61,652 nucleotides of DNA from CAZCZU01 sp964503475 (GTDB lineage Bacteria > Pseudomonadota > Zetaproteobacteria > Mariprofundales > Mariprofundaceae): positions 1 to 61,652 of the forward strand of contig CAZCZU010000010.1 of assembly GCA_964503475.1 (NCBI GenBank), read 5' to 3'. Positions 24,301 to 32,293 of this stretch are shown in pieces (position 1 is the stretch's first letter; each line of letters begins with the position of its first letter). A program made the position numbers and the translations under genes. A model generated the notes under the pieces. It had not been told where the DNA came from and made no database searches. It saw only the letters and a list, made by a program, of their open reading frames with translations.

Positions 24301-24909
24301 GTGTACGAATTCATCGTTCAGGGCGGCGTGGTCATGTATGTACTGGTCGCGCTCTCGATCCTGGCTCTGACCATTATTTTTGAACGCAGCTGGAGCCTGC
24401 GGCGCGGGATCGTGCTGCCGGTGAAGGAGGTGCAGGATATCGAAGCCTCGGTGCGGGCCGGCAACGTCGACGAGGCGATGCGCCAGTGCAGCGAGAACAA
24501 CACGGCCATGAGCCGCATCCTCTGGGTGGCGCTGAAGAACCGCGGCGTGAACCGGGCGGTGATGAAGGAGATTCTCGAGGAGGTGGGCCGCCAGGAGGTG
24601 GCGCATCTGGAGCGCTATATCGGCGTGCTCGGTGTGGTCGCCGCCATTTCGCCGCTGCTCGGCCTGCTCGGTACCGTGATCGGCATGATCGAGGTGTTCC
24701 AGGTGATTTCGATCGAGGGCGTCGGCAAGGCCGATGTGCTGGCCGGCGGTATCTCCAAGGCGCTGAACACGACGGCAGCCGGTCTGACGGTCGCCATTCC
24801 GGCCCTGGTCGGCTACCGCTACTTCGAATCGCGCGTGAACCGCTTCGTGGTCGAGATCGAGCAGCACGCGCTGCACTTCGTCGAGCTGCTGAAAGGCGAG
24901 CGTGAATGA
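24301..24909 (+). CDS. exbB: ExbB/TolQ-family proton channel
   Basis: A 202-residue MotA/TolQ/ExbB protein: an N-terminal helix (YEFIVQGGVVMYVLVALSILALTIIFERSW), then two further helices with the conserved core YIGVLGVVAAISPLLGLLGTVIGMIEVFQ and GLTVAIPALVGYRYF. It energises an outer-membrane partner with ExbD. The start is GTG at 24301 with GGGGG upstream. Next to ExbD with a 4-nt overlap but no TonB here, so Ton or Tol type is not settled. Confidence 0.9.
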   Translation: MYEFIVQGGVVMYVLVALSILALTIIFERSWSLRRGIVLPVKEVQDIEASVRAGNVDEAMRQCSENNTAMSRILWVALKNRGVNRAVMKEILEEVGRQEVAHLERYIGVLGVVAAISPLLGLLGTVIGMIEVFQVISIEGVGKADVLAGGISKALNTTAAGLTVAIPALVGYRYFESRVNRFVVEIEQHALHFVELLKGERE

Positions 24910-25319
24910 AGCTACGCGAGCGTAGCCGGGCCGATTTCCTGGTCGATATCACGCCGCTGGTCGACGTGGTGTTCCTGATGCTGATCTTCTTCATGGTTTC
25001 GACCAGCTTCACGGTCTCCAACAGCCTGAAGCTGGATCTGCCGAGCAGCAAGTCGAAGCAGCAGGTGGAGCAGATGAATCAGGTGGTCATCAGCGTTAAG
25101 GCGGATGGCCAGCTTTATGTGCAGGACGAGCCGGTGGCCGATGGCGAGTTGCGCAAACGTATTCTGAATGTGACCAAGGGTGATCCGAACATGCGCGTGG
25201 TGCTGCGGGCCGATGCCAACGCACGCCATGGCCGCGTCGTATTCGTACTGGATACGATCAGAGAACTGGGCATGGGCAAAGTCGGAATTGCCACGTTGCC
25301 GATAGGGAGTGAACGCTGA
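24906..25319 (+). CDS. exbD: ExbD/TolR-family protein
   Basis: A 137-residue partner of ExbB with one N-terminal membrane helix carrying the functional aspartate (FLVDITPLVDVVFLMLIFFMV) and a periplasmic domain ending RELGMGKVGIATLPI. Overlaps exbB by 4 nt (ATGA) and lysC by 1 nt (TGATG), so the three are translationally coupled. Confidence 0.9.
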   Translation: MKLRERSRADFLVDITPLVDVVFLMLIFFMVSTSFTVSNSLKLDLPSSKSKQQVEQMNQVVISVKADGQLYVQDEPVADGELRKRILNVTKGDPNMRVVLRADANARHGRVVFVLDTIRELGMGKVGIATLPIGSER

Positions 25320-26536
25320 TGCGCGTGGTGCAGAAATTCGGTGGAACATCAGTGGGCAGTCTGGAGCGTATTCGCAAGACCGCCGATCTGGTCGAGGCTT
25401 CGCTGAAGGAAGGGCATGAGACGGCGGTGGTCGTTTCGGCCATGAGCGGCGAGACCAACCGCCTGCTCGGGATGGCGCACGAGATGAGCGAGGAGCCGAC
25501 ACCGCGCGAGATGGATGCGCTGGTGGCGACCGGCGAGCAGGTGAGTGCGGCATTGCTGGCGATCGAGCTGCGCCAGCGCGGCATCAACGCCTACTCCTAC
25601 AACGGCGGCCAGGCCGGTTTCCGTACCGATAACAGCCATGCCCGCGCCCGCATCCAGGCGGTGGAGAGTGCCCACCTGATCGCCCACATGCAGAAGGGCG
25701 AGGTGCCGGTGGTCACCGGTTTCCAGGGCGTGGATGAGGCCGGGAACATCACCACTCTGGGGCGTGGCGGCTCCGATACTTCGGCCATTGCCCTGGCCAT
25801 CGCCGTGCAGGCCGATATCTGCGACATCTATACCGATGTCGACGGCATCTATACCACCGATCCGCGTATCGTGCCGAAGGCGAGCAAGATCAACCGGATC
25901 AGTTACGAGGAGATGCTGGAGCTGGCCTCGCAGGGAGCGAAGGTGCTGCAGACCCGCAGTGTCGAACTGGCCATGCGTTACGACATGCCCATCCACCTGC
26001 GCTCAAGCTTCGATCCCGTGCCGGGAACCATCGTATCGAAAGAGGAAGATGATATGGAACGCGCATTGATTTCAGGTGTGGCCTACAACCGTGATGAGGC
26101 CAAGATCACCGTGCAGGGGGTGCCGGATCAGCCGGGCATCGCCGCCAATATCTTCGGTCCGATCGCCGAGGCGGGCATCAACGTCGACGTGATCGTGCAG
26201 AATGTCAGCGAGCAGGGCCTGACCGACATGACCTTCACCGTACCGCGTGGCGATTTCGGCAAGGCGATGAAACTGCTGCGCAAGATCGGCGAAGAGATGA
26301 AGGTGCGCGATATCATCGGTGACGATTCCGTGGCCAAGGTCTCCATCGTCGGTGTCGGCATGCGCTCGCATGCCGGTGTGGCCCGTACCATGTTCGAGAC
26401 ACTGGCGGCCGAGGGCATCAACATGCAGATGATCGCCACCAGTGAAATCAAGGTAACGGTCGTCATCGACGAGAAGTATGTCGAGCTGGCCGTGCGTTCC
26501 CTGCACTCCGCCTTCGGTCTTGATCAGCAGGACTGA
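25319..26536 (+). CDS. lysC: Aspartate kinase
   Basis: Phosphorylates aspartate in the first step of lysine, threonine and methionine synthesis. The 405-residue product has VVQKFGGTSVG at the N-terminus, ATGEQVSAALLA, the TTLGRGGSDTSAIALA motif, and two C-terminal ACT regulatory domains (from about 250) with PGIAANIF and AGVARTMFETLA. It is the monofunctional, ACT-regulated type seen in proteobacteria and actinobacteria. The TGATG junction with exbD fixes the start. An internal start at 26054 may produce a separate beta subunit. Confidence 0.96.
   Translation: MRVVQKFGGTSVGSLERIRKTADLVEASLKEGHETAVVVSAMSGETNRLLGMAHEMSEEPTPREMDALVATGEQVSAALLAIELRQRGINAYSYNGGQAGFRTDNSHARARIQAVESAHLIAHMQKGEVPVVTGFQGVDEAGNITTLGRGGSDTSAIALAIAVQADICDIYTDVDGIYTTDPRIVPKASKINRISYEEMLELASQGAKVLQTRSVELAMRYDMPIHLRSSFDPVPGTIVSKEEDDMERALISGVAYNRDEAKITVQGVPDQPGIAANIFGPIAEAGINVDVIVQNVSEQGLTDMTFTVPRGDFGKAMKLLRKIGEEMKVRDIIGDDSVAKVSIVGVGMRSHAGVARTMFETLAAEGINMQMIATSEIKVTVVIDEKYVELAVRSLHSAFGLDQQD
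26041..26056 (+). promoter_or_regulatory. Internal ribosome-binding site and start for aspartate kinase beta subunit
   Basis: AGAGGA at 26041-26046, seven nucleotides before an in-frame ATG at 26054 (residue 246 of LysC). Translation from here would give only the two ACT domains (MERALISGV...), as described for the alpha2beta2 aspartokinases of Corynebacterium and Bacillus. Confidence 0.6.
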
Positions 26537-26558
26537 AACCGGCGCATCACCCTTTTCG

Positions 26559-26582
26559 GCGGCCCCTTCACGGGGCCGCTTG
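26559..26582 (+). terminator. Hairpin downstream of lysC
   Basis: GCGGCCCC, loop TTCAC, GGGGCCGC (26559-26579) followed by a short T stretch. Strong stem, weak T-run; it probably separates lysC from csrA. Confidence 0.55.
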
Positions 26583-26628
26583 CGTATTACCCCGATTGCG
26601 TCTTTAGTAAGTGCCAGGGGGCGCTGCC

Positions 26629-26820
26629 ATGCTGATTCTTACACGCAAAGCAGGTGAGTCCATCACCATCGGCGACAACATTCGCATCCATATCCTTGGC
26701 ATCAAAGGTGGGCAGGTGCGTATCGGGGTTGAGGCGCCCCGCGATGTGCCGGTCAACCGTGAAGAGGTTTCCCGCCGCAAGAACCAGTCCGAAAACGAGG
26801 TGAGCGAAGAGTCCACCTGA
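26629..26820 (+). CDS. csrA: Carbon storage regulator CsrA
   Basis: An RNA-binding dimer that recognises GGA in hairpin loops and blocks translation. The 63-residue product has MLILTRKAGESITIGDNIRI, the RNA-contacting LTRK and IGVEAPRDVPVNREEV, all typical. AGGGGG lies about eight nucleotides upstream of the ATG. The lysC-csrA order is like the alaS-csrA/lysC neighbourhoods of other proteobacteria. GGA-loop hairpins in the five-hairpin element are potential targets. Confidence 0.97.
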   Translation: MLILTRKAGESITIGDNIRIHILGIKGGQVRIGVEAPRDVPVNREEVSRRKNQSENEVSEEST

Positions 26821-26859
26821 GCACAGTGGGGCGTCCGCGTTCGCCTTCCTCCTTGAATT

Positions 26860-26878
26860 GATAGTGATAATGGTTATC
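26860..26878. promoter_or_regulatory. Fur box over the fur promoter
   Basis: GATAGTGATAATGGTTATC matches the 19-bp Fur consensus (GATAATGATAATCATTATC) at 16 of 19 positions, with the core dyad TGATAA-TGG-TTATCA. It overlaps a candidate promoter: -35 TTGAAT at 26853-26858 and -10 TATCAT at 26875-26880, spacing 16. Confidence 0.88.
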
Positions 26879-26886
26879 ATTACTAG

Positions 26887-27273
26887 ATGGCCAAGCGACT
26901 GACAGCCCAAAGGCAGGCGATTCTCGATCTGATCAATGCATCCAACCGGCACTGGGATGCCGAGGAGCTGGCGCGTGCCCTGCTGGAGCAGGGAGCCTCG
27001 ATCGGCATTGCCACGGTCTATCGCGGTCTGGCCGCCCTTGAGGAGGCCGGGCTGATCAGTTCGGTGCAGCTGAATGATCGCAAACGCTACGAGCGGGCCG
27101 ACAAGGCGCATCACGATCATCTGATCTGCACGCAGTGCGGCCATATCGAGGAGTTCGTCCAGCCGCAGATCGAAGCGCTGCAGCAGCATGCGGCAAGTGA
27201 GAAGGGCTTTTCGATGAGCGGCCATCAACTGCTGATCTTCGGCATCTGCCGGGCCTGCAGGGAGAGCGCATGA
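26887..27273 (+). CDS. fur: Fur-family ferric uptake regulator
   Basis: A metal-dependent DNA-binding repressor. The 128-residue product has the winged helix (AKRLTAQRQAILDLI to TVYRGLAALEEAGLI), the His-rich HHDH (75-78), and two CxxC pairs (Cys81/84 and Cys121/124). The ATG at 26887 has no ribosome site because the Fur box and predicted -10 lie directly before it, so the mRNA may be leaderless. It overlaps ftr1 by 4 nt, consistent with an iron-responsive fur-ftr1 pair. A Zur or Mur specificity cannot be excluded from sequence alone. Confidence 0.92.
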   Translation: MAKRLTAQRQAILDLINASNRHWDAEELARALLEQGASIGIATVYRGLAALEEAGLISSVQLNDRKRYERADKAHHDHLICTQCGHIEEFVQPQIEALQQHAASEKGFSMSGHQLLIFGICRACRESA

Positions 27274-28091
27274 TCTCGGCGATGATTATCGTCTTTCGCG
27301 AAGTGCTGGAGATGGCACTGGTGCTCGGTGTGCTGCTGGCGGCGACACGAGGGATTGGCGGCAGCCGCAAATGGATCGGCCTGGGTGCCCTGGCCGGCTT
27401 GCTGGGAGCCTGTGTCGTGGCCCTGTTCATGCGCGAGCTGGAGGCCTCCGTCTCCGGCAATGGCGAGTTTATCTTCAATGCTGTGGTCCTGCTGCTGGCG
27501 GCCGTTCTGATCGCCTGGACGGTAATCTGGATGTCGACGCATGGGCGCGAGTTGAGCATGCATATGCAGCAGGTCGGCAGCTCGGTAAGCGAGGGTACGG
27601 CGCCGCATACCGCCCTGGCGGTGGTCTCCCTGGCGGCCGTGCTGCGCGAGGGCTCGGAGGCGGTCTTCTTCCTGTTCGGGGCAGCGCAGGCGACCCGGGA
27701 CGAGGGCTGGCAGATGCTGGCCGGTGGCATGGCCGGTGTGTTGCTCGGGGCGGTGACCGGCCTTCTGCTCTATCGCGGCCTGATCCGGCTGCCGATGAAG
27801 CACCTGTTCACGGTGATCGGCTGGCTGCTGATGCTGCTGGCGGCCGGCATGGCTGCACAGGCGGTTTGGTACCTGGTGGTGATCGATGCACTGCCGCCGC
27901 TGATCGATTCACTGTGGAACAGCTCGGCCTGGCTGCCGCAGGACAGCATTGTCGGCGAATTCCTGCATGTCCTGATCGGCTACGACGAAAATCCCAGCGG
28001 CATGCAGTTCCTCGTCTATGTTCTGTTCCTGGCCACGGTGGCCTGGCTCTATCACCGCAGCAAGGTAATGCCCCCCAAGCCTTCGCTGTAG
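27270..28091 (+). CDS. FTR1-family iron permease
   Basis: A 273-residue membrane protein with seven predicted helices. The FTR1 signature appears twice as glutamate motifs: REVLE at 10-14 and REGSE at 126-130, the second in the fourth helix. FTR1 permeases import iron oxidised or delivered by partner proteins in the EfeU/FTR1 group. Overlap with fur by 4 nt (ATGA) and the Fur box upstream make iron-repressed expression likely. Confidence 0.9.
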   Translation: MISAMIIVFREVLEMALVLGVLLAATRGIGGSRKWIGLGALAGLLGACVVALFMRELEASVSGNGEFIFNAVVLLLAAVLIAWTVIWMSTHGRELSMHMQQVGSSVSEGTAPHTALAVVSLAAVLREGSEAVFFLFGAAQATRDEGWQMLAGGMAGVLLGAVTGLLLYRGLIRLPMKHLFTVIGWLLMLLAAGMAAQAVWYLVVIDALPPLIDSLWNSSAWLPQDSIVGEFLHVLIGYDENPSGMQFLVYVLFLATVAWLYHRSKVMPPKPSL

Positions 28092-28328
28092 CGTGTTCCA
28101 CTGCTTGTGAACGCTGTGTCCGGCCAACAACGTTCATTCAGATGTATCTGCTATTAGTGATAATTCAGGTGGCCATGTGCCTGCTGTTGCGGCTCAACAG
28201 GTAGCTGATTCGGACCAGTGTCTCGGATATGATGAAGAGGCTGAACAGCCTTGGCGGTTTGCGAGCCCGCTCTCATAAGGCGACGGTACAGATGTGGCTT
28301 GTTAAATAGTCAGGAGACAAGGGGTGTA
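28092..28328. other. Intergenic stretch after FTR1
   Basis: About 240 bp with no credible gene. It is AT-richer than its surroundings and has no clear terminator for the ftr1 transcript; nothing else recognisable is seen. Confidence 0.5.
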
Positions 28329-28357
28329 TAAGAAAAGCGCCCTGCGGGGCGGGCGCT
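28329..28357 (-). terminator. Terminator of the 28378-28971 gene
   Basis: On the minus strand AGCGCCC, a short loop region, GGGCGCT, followed by TTTTCTT. It lies about 20 nt after the stop of the hypothetical gene. Confidence 0.75.
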
Positions 28358-28377
28358 GATCGGTTATAAGGCCTTGT

Positions 28378-28971
28378 TCAGGCGGCCGACCACTGGTCGA
28401 GGCCGGGGGCCTTGTCGCGCCCGTAGCGGGCGATCTCCTGCCAGAGGTCGGGGCGTTTCTCACGCACCTGGGCCATGGCCTGCTTGAGGAACTGCACGAA
28501 CGGCTGATGGGGTTCATCCATCTCGGAGACGATGCGAATGCCGACCAGCCAGGTGTTCAGGTCGTAGGGCGTGCTCTTGATGATCTTGCGGTACTTCTCA
28601 AGCGCGGGTTCGTACATGGCCAGGCGATGCAGGTTATAGGCCTTCTGGAGATCGGAGCCCTTGACGATCTTGGCCTCCACGACCGTGCGCACCTTTCTCG
28701 GAGTCCTTTGGATCAGCTGCGAACGCTTGTGCGCAATCCAGTTGCGCACCCCGACGCTGCGATGCACCTCGATCAGGGTGGCGATCAGGGCTATCAGGAC
28801 GAGGGTATTGCCACCCAGCAGGGCAGCACCGAGCCAGTCGTCGCGCGTGAAGCCGCTTCCCTGTTGCCAGATGCCGAGCAGGTAGGCGATGTTTACATGG
28901 GTTTCGTACCACTGCAGGGCGGCACTCCAGTCAAGGTTGTTCAGAAAGGAAAAAAGAGGTTTGTCATTCAT
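28378..28971 (-). CDS. Hypothetical single-pass membrane protein
   Basis: A 197-residue protein I do not recognise. It has an N-terminal aromatic stretch, one hydrophobic helix near 47-68 (WLGAALLGGNTLVLIALIATL), a basic cytoplasmic segment (VRNWIAHKRSQLIQRTPRKVRT), and a C-terminal helical region with a TPR-like pair (AMYEPALEKYRKII). CAGGAG precedes the ATG. It is alone between FTR1 and the DUF4010 gene and has its own terminator. Confidence 0.7.
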   Translation of the reverse strand: MNDKPLFSFLNNLDWSAALQWYETHVNIAYLLGIWQQGSGFTRDDWLGAALLGGNTLVLIALIATLIEVHRSVGVRNWIAHKRSQLIQRTPRKVRTVVEAKIVKGSDLQKAYNLHRLAMYEPALEKYRKIIKSTPYDLNTWLVGIRIVSEMDEPHQPFVQFLKQAMAQVREKRPDLWQEIARYGRDKAPGLDQWSAA

Positions 28972-29060
28972 GGCGCTCTCCTGGAACCGTTATTCAGGAT
29001 AGCGTGAATATTGTATGCCGACTGTGATTCAGCTCCCATTTATTAGAGAAGGCTGATGCA

Positions 29061-30338
29061 TCAGATCAGGCTCATGGCCGCGAGGCTGATCAGCACCATC
29101 GGCAGCATACCGGCCAGCAGCGGCAGGCGTGTGCTGGCCGGTACGATGGCCAGCCCCATCAGCATCTTGACCAGCGAATTGGCTGCCGCGGCCAGCAGGA
29201 TGCCCTGGGCGGCCAGCAGGGCGGTGATCTGCGTTCCGGTGATTTCGCTCAGGGAGAGTGTGATGGCATCGACATCGGTCAGGCCGGAGAGGCCGGCCAC
29301 GGCCAGGAGACCCTGATCGCCGAACTCCGCCTGAGCGTAATGGCTGAAGAAGACGACAATGCCGTACAGCAGGGCGAAGGTCAGGGCTGTCTGTAACGAC
29401 AGGGGATTGGTGTGGGTCAGTTCAAGTTGCTGTGGATCAATGTTCTGGTGACGGGTCTGGCGCCACATATAGGCGATCATGAGCAGGGAAACGGCCACTA
29501 TAGCCAACACAGGGAGCAGCACCTTGCCGGTAATGGCCGGGCTGAACAGCAGCGTAAGGACGAGAATGCGCGGAAACATCGTCGTGCAGGCGATCAGGAT
29601 GGCCAGCAGGCATGAGCTTTGCAGGGCGGGGTTATCCCGGCACATGCGCGACATGGCCAGGGTGACGGCGGTACTGGAGACCAGGCCGCCGAGCATGCCG
29701 GTCAGGCCCAGTCCCGCACGGTGGCCGAGCACCTTGATGCCGGCATAGGCTGCAAAGCCGATGCCGGAGATCAGGACCACCATCATCCAGATTCGCTGCG
29801 GATTGAACGAGTCGAAGGGGCCGTAATTCTCGTTCGGCAGGATGGGCAGGATGACGACGGCAATGACCAGAAACTGGATCGCCTGGCGGATATCGATCGG
29901 CGACAGCGAATGCGAGAAGTGATGCAGCATGCTCTTGAAGTGCAGCAGCGTGAAGATGGCGATGGCGGCGACCGTGGCGGGGAGCACCAGCCCTAAACCA
30001 GCCAGCACGCCGAGAATGTAGGTGATGACCAGCGTTACCTCGGAGGTGGTGCCGGTGTCGCCGCGCTTGCCGCTGCTGGTGCGCGTGTAGGAGATCAGGG
30101 CCATGGCGGCGACAAAGGCGAGCCCGATGGCGACACCGGGCATGCGCAGGCCTTCCGGAAGCCAGGTGAGCAGGTTGCCGGCCAGGGCGACCAGGGCGAA
30201 GGTGCGGATACCGGCTGCCGCCCGGTGGACCGGTTTGCCGTCCACCTTGCGCAGGCCGTACTCCCGTTCCAGTCCGATCAGCAGGCCGATGCCAAGGGCG
30301 GCGATGGCCTGCAACAACAAATCCATGTGTTGTTCCAT
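29061..30338 (-). CDS. MgtC/SapB-DUF4010 family membrane protein
   Basis: A 425-residue protein with about 12 membrane helices. The first 150 residues have the MgtC signature (IGLLIGLEREYG, GIRTFALVALAG), and the remainder is DUF4010 (MLGGLVSSTAVTLAMSR, GLSGLTDVDAITLSLS). MgtC proteins are linked to magnesium limitation; DUF4010 has unknown function. The ATG at 30338 (MEQHMDLLLQ) is used; a second ATG four codons later is possible. Confidence 0.88.
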   Translation of the reverse strand: MEQHMDLLLQAIAALGIGLLIGLEREYGLRKVDGKPVHRAAAGIRTFALVALAGNLLTWLPEGLRMPGVAIGLAFVAAMALISYTRTSSGKRGDTGTTSEVTLVITYILGVLAGLGLVLPATVAAIAIFTLLHFKSMLHHFSHSLSPIDIRQAIQFLVIAVVILPILPNENYGPFDSFNPQRIWMMVVLISGIGFAAYAGIKVLGHRAGLGLTGMLGGLVSSTAVTLAMSRMCRDNPALQSSCLLAILIACTTMFPRILVLTLLFSPAITGKVLLPVLAIVAVSLLMIAYMWRQTRHQNIDPQQLELTHTNPLSLQTALTFALLYGIVVFFSHYAQAEFGDQGLLAVAGLSGLTDVDAITLSLSEITGTQITALLAAQGILLAAAANSLVKMLMGLAIVPASTRLPLLAGMLPMVLISLAAMSLI

Positions 30339-30438
30339 GTCTCTAGTGTAGCCGTTACGGTGGCGGGGTTATAGCGTCCGGCAATTGCGGTTAGGTTTGC
30401 CTGTACGCCAGCATGGCGACCGAATGAGTGAGGTAGGG

Positions 30439-31473
30439 ATGATCTATTCAGCCAAGGCGACATTCAGTCATGACGATCCGAAGGCCGTCGGCGTATTGCT
30501 GACCAATCTCGGGACACCGGACGAACCGACGCCCTCCGCCCTGCGTCGCTACCTGAAGGAGTTTCTCTCCGATCCGCGTGTGGTTGAACAGCCGCGCTGG
30601 CTCTGGTGGCTGATTCTCAATGGCATCATTCTCAATGTGCGTCCGAAGCGGTCGGCCGCGGCCTACCGTACCGTATGGAGCGAGGCAGGCTCGCCGCTGA
30701 TGGCCATCAGCCGTGAGCAGTGTTCGGCTCTGGATCCGTTGTTGCGCGAACTGGCCGGCGACACGCCACTGCATGTGGAGCTGGCCATGCGTTACGGCAA
30801 CCCCTCCATCCGTCGCGGGCTTGAGGCCTTAAGGGAGAAGGGGTGTACCAAAATTCTGGTGCTGCCGCTCTACCCGCAGTATTCGGCTACCACGACCGGT
30901 TCCACCTTCGATGCCGTGGCCGAGGTGTTCAAAACATGGCGGCGCGTGCCGGAGCTGCGAATGCCGGAGGGCTACCACGACCATCCGGCCTACATCGAGG
31001 CGCTGGCCGAGAGTGTGCGTAGCTACTGGCAGAAGCATGGCGAGCCGGAACGGCTGCTGCTCTCCTTCCACGGTATCCCGGAGCGCTATTTCAAAGCGGG
31101 CGACCCTTACCCCTGTCTGTGCAGGAAGACGGGGCGTCTGCTGGCGGAAGCGCTGGGGCTCGAGGAGGGGCGCTGGCAGGTCAGCTTCCAGTCGCGTTTC
31201 GGGCGCGAACCGTGGATGCAGCCCTACACCGATGAGACCCTGAAGGCGTGGGGAGCCGAGAAGCTGTCGCGGGTCGATGTGATCTGCCCCGGTTTTTCGG
31301 CCGACTGCCTGGAGACGCTGGAAGAGATTGCGGTGGAGAACCGGCACTATTTCGAGGAGGCCGGTGGTGGCGCATTCCATTATATCCCGGCCCTGAATGC
31401 CGATGAAGCCCATATCGAAGCGCTGGGCCGGATTGCGACAGATCAGATGCAGGGCTGGCTGCCGGGAAAATAG
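30439..31473 (+). CDS. hemH: Ferrochelatase
   Basis: Inserts ferrous iron into protoporphyrin IX. The 344-residue product has VGVLLTNLGTPDEPT, QYSATTTGS, the catalytic SFHGIP (209-214, His211), and CPGFSADCLETLEEI. The start with GAGG five nucleotides before an ATG at 30439 is preferred to the upstream ATG at 30424. It complements hemN elsewhere in the window and supplies haem to the cytochromes. Confidence 0.96.
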   Translation: MIYSAKATFSHDDPKAVGVLLTNLGTPDEPTPSALRRYLKEFLSDPRVVEQPRWLWWLILNGIILNVRPKRSAAAYRTVWSEAGSPLMAISREQCSALDPLLRELAGDTPLHVELAMRYGNPSIRRGLEALREKGCTKILVLPLYPQYSATTTGSTFDAVAEVFKTWRRVPELRMPEGYHDHPAYIEALAESVRSYWQKHGEPERLLLSFHGIPERYFKAGDPYPCLCRKTGRLLAEALGLEEGRWQVSFQSRFGREPWMQPYTDETLKAWGAEKLSRVDVICPGFSADCLETLEEIAVENRHYFEEAGGGAFHYIPALNADEAHIEALGRIATDQMQGWLPGK

Positions 31474-31491
31474 CGGCCGTCTAATCAGGCC

Positions 31492-32250
31492 TCAGGTCGC
31501 GTCGTCCGGCCTCTGGCGTGCGTGCAGGCGTGAGGCGAAATCGGGGTAGTTTTCACAGGCATCGGTGATGTCGGCCGGATCGAAGAGCAGCAGTTCGCTC
31601 CACATGCCGGCTTCGATCCGGGTATCCTGCCCGCCCAACAGGTCGACCAGTACCGCGCCACTGCCAAGCGTGGCCACCATCGTGCCGTGGCGCATAATTT
31701 TCAGTTCACCGTACGACAGCATGCCGACCGAGCCTGCCGGAGCCGTTGCCGAGTCCAGGAGCTGGCCCGGTGCCAGGGCGACGGGCCGGGCGCGCTCGAA
31801 CAGTAACTGGCGAACGGTATGGGGCAGCGAGCGGAACATCGGCTGTACGGCCAGCTTGATATCGAGGTCGCGCAGGTGGGCCGCATGTTCGAGCATGGTG
31901 CGCAGGGGGCCTGTATCCTGTTTCAGCAGGGCGAGGATGTCCGTCTCGTCGATCTCCAGGCAACGCACACCGGTGACGGTGCGCCAGACCAGCTTGGGCT
32001 GGCTATCCGGCCGCAGCAGCCCGCGAACGCCCAGTGCTTCACCGGGTCCATAACGATAAACCGGGATATTCTGTTGCGGCAGGCAGGCGATCACCTCGAC
32101 CTGCCCCTGCAGAATGAAGCGGATGCCGTTGAAGCCCTGGCGTGGCCCCGGCAGCAGAACCCGGGCATCGTAGCGCGCTTCATGCCCTGCCTGCATCAGG
32201 CGCTCGCCGGTCTCTTCCGGCAGGTTGAGCAGCTCTTCGCGGATATCCAT
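31492..32250 (-). CDS. Protein with two cyclic-nucleotide-binding-like domains
   Basis: A 252-residue cytoplasmic protein. Residues about 25-115 (RFILQGQVEVIA, RYGPGEALGVRGLL) and about 140-235 (RPVALAPGQLLDSATAP, GMLSYGELKIM, LGSGAVLVDLLGG) each look like a cNMP-binding jelly roll. There is no helix-turn-helix, so it is not a complete Crp-type regulator. It may act as a sensor or scaffold. The gene converges on hemH; the stop is 19 nt from it. Confidence 0.7.
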   Translation of the reverse strand: MDIREELLNLPEETGERLMQAGHEARYDARVLLPGPRQGFNGIRFILQGQVEVIACLPQQNIPVYRYGPGEALGVRGLLRPDSQPKLVWRTVTGVRCLEIDETDILALLKQDTGPLRTMLEHAAHLRDLDIKLAVQPMFRSLPHTVRQLLFERARPVALAPGQLLDSATAPAGSVGMLSYGELKIMRHGTMVATLGSGAVLVDLLGGQDTRIEAGMWSELLLFDPADITDACENYPDFASRLHARQRPDDAT

Positions 32251-32293
32251 GCCCCGATCCTACCCCGAAGCGGGGGCAGGGTCATGGGTTGAG

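Noticed and set aside
24301..25319. MotA-type flagellar motor or a Tol system
   Set aside because: No flagellar, tolA, tolB or pal gene is present; only the general ExbB/ExbD assignment is justified.
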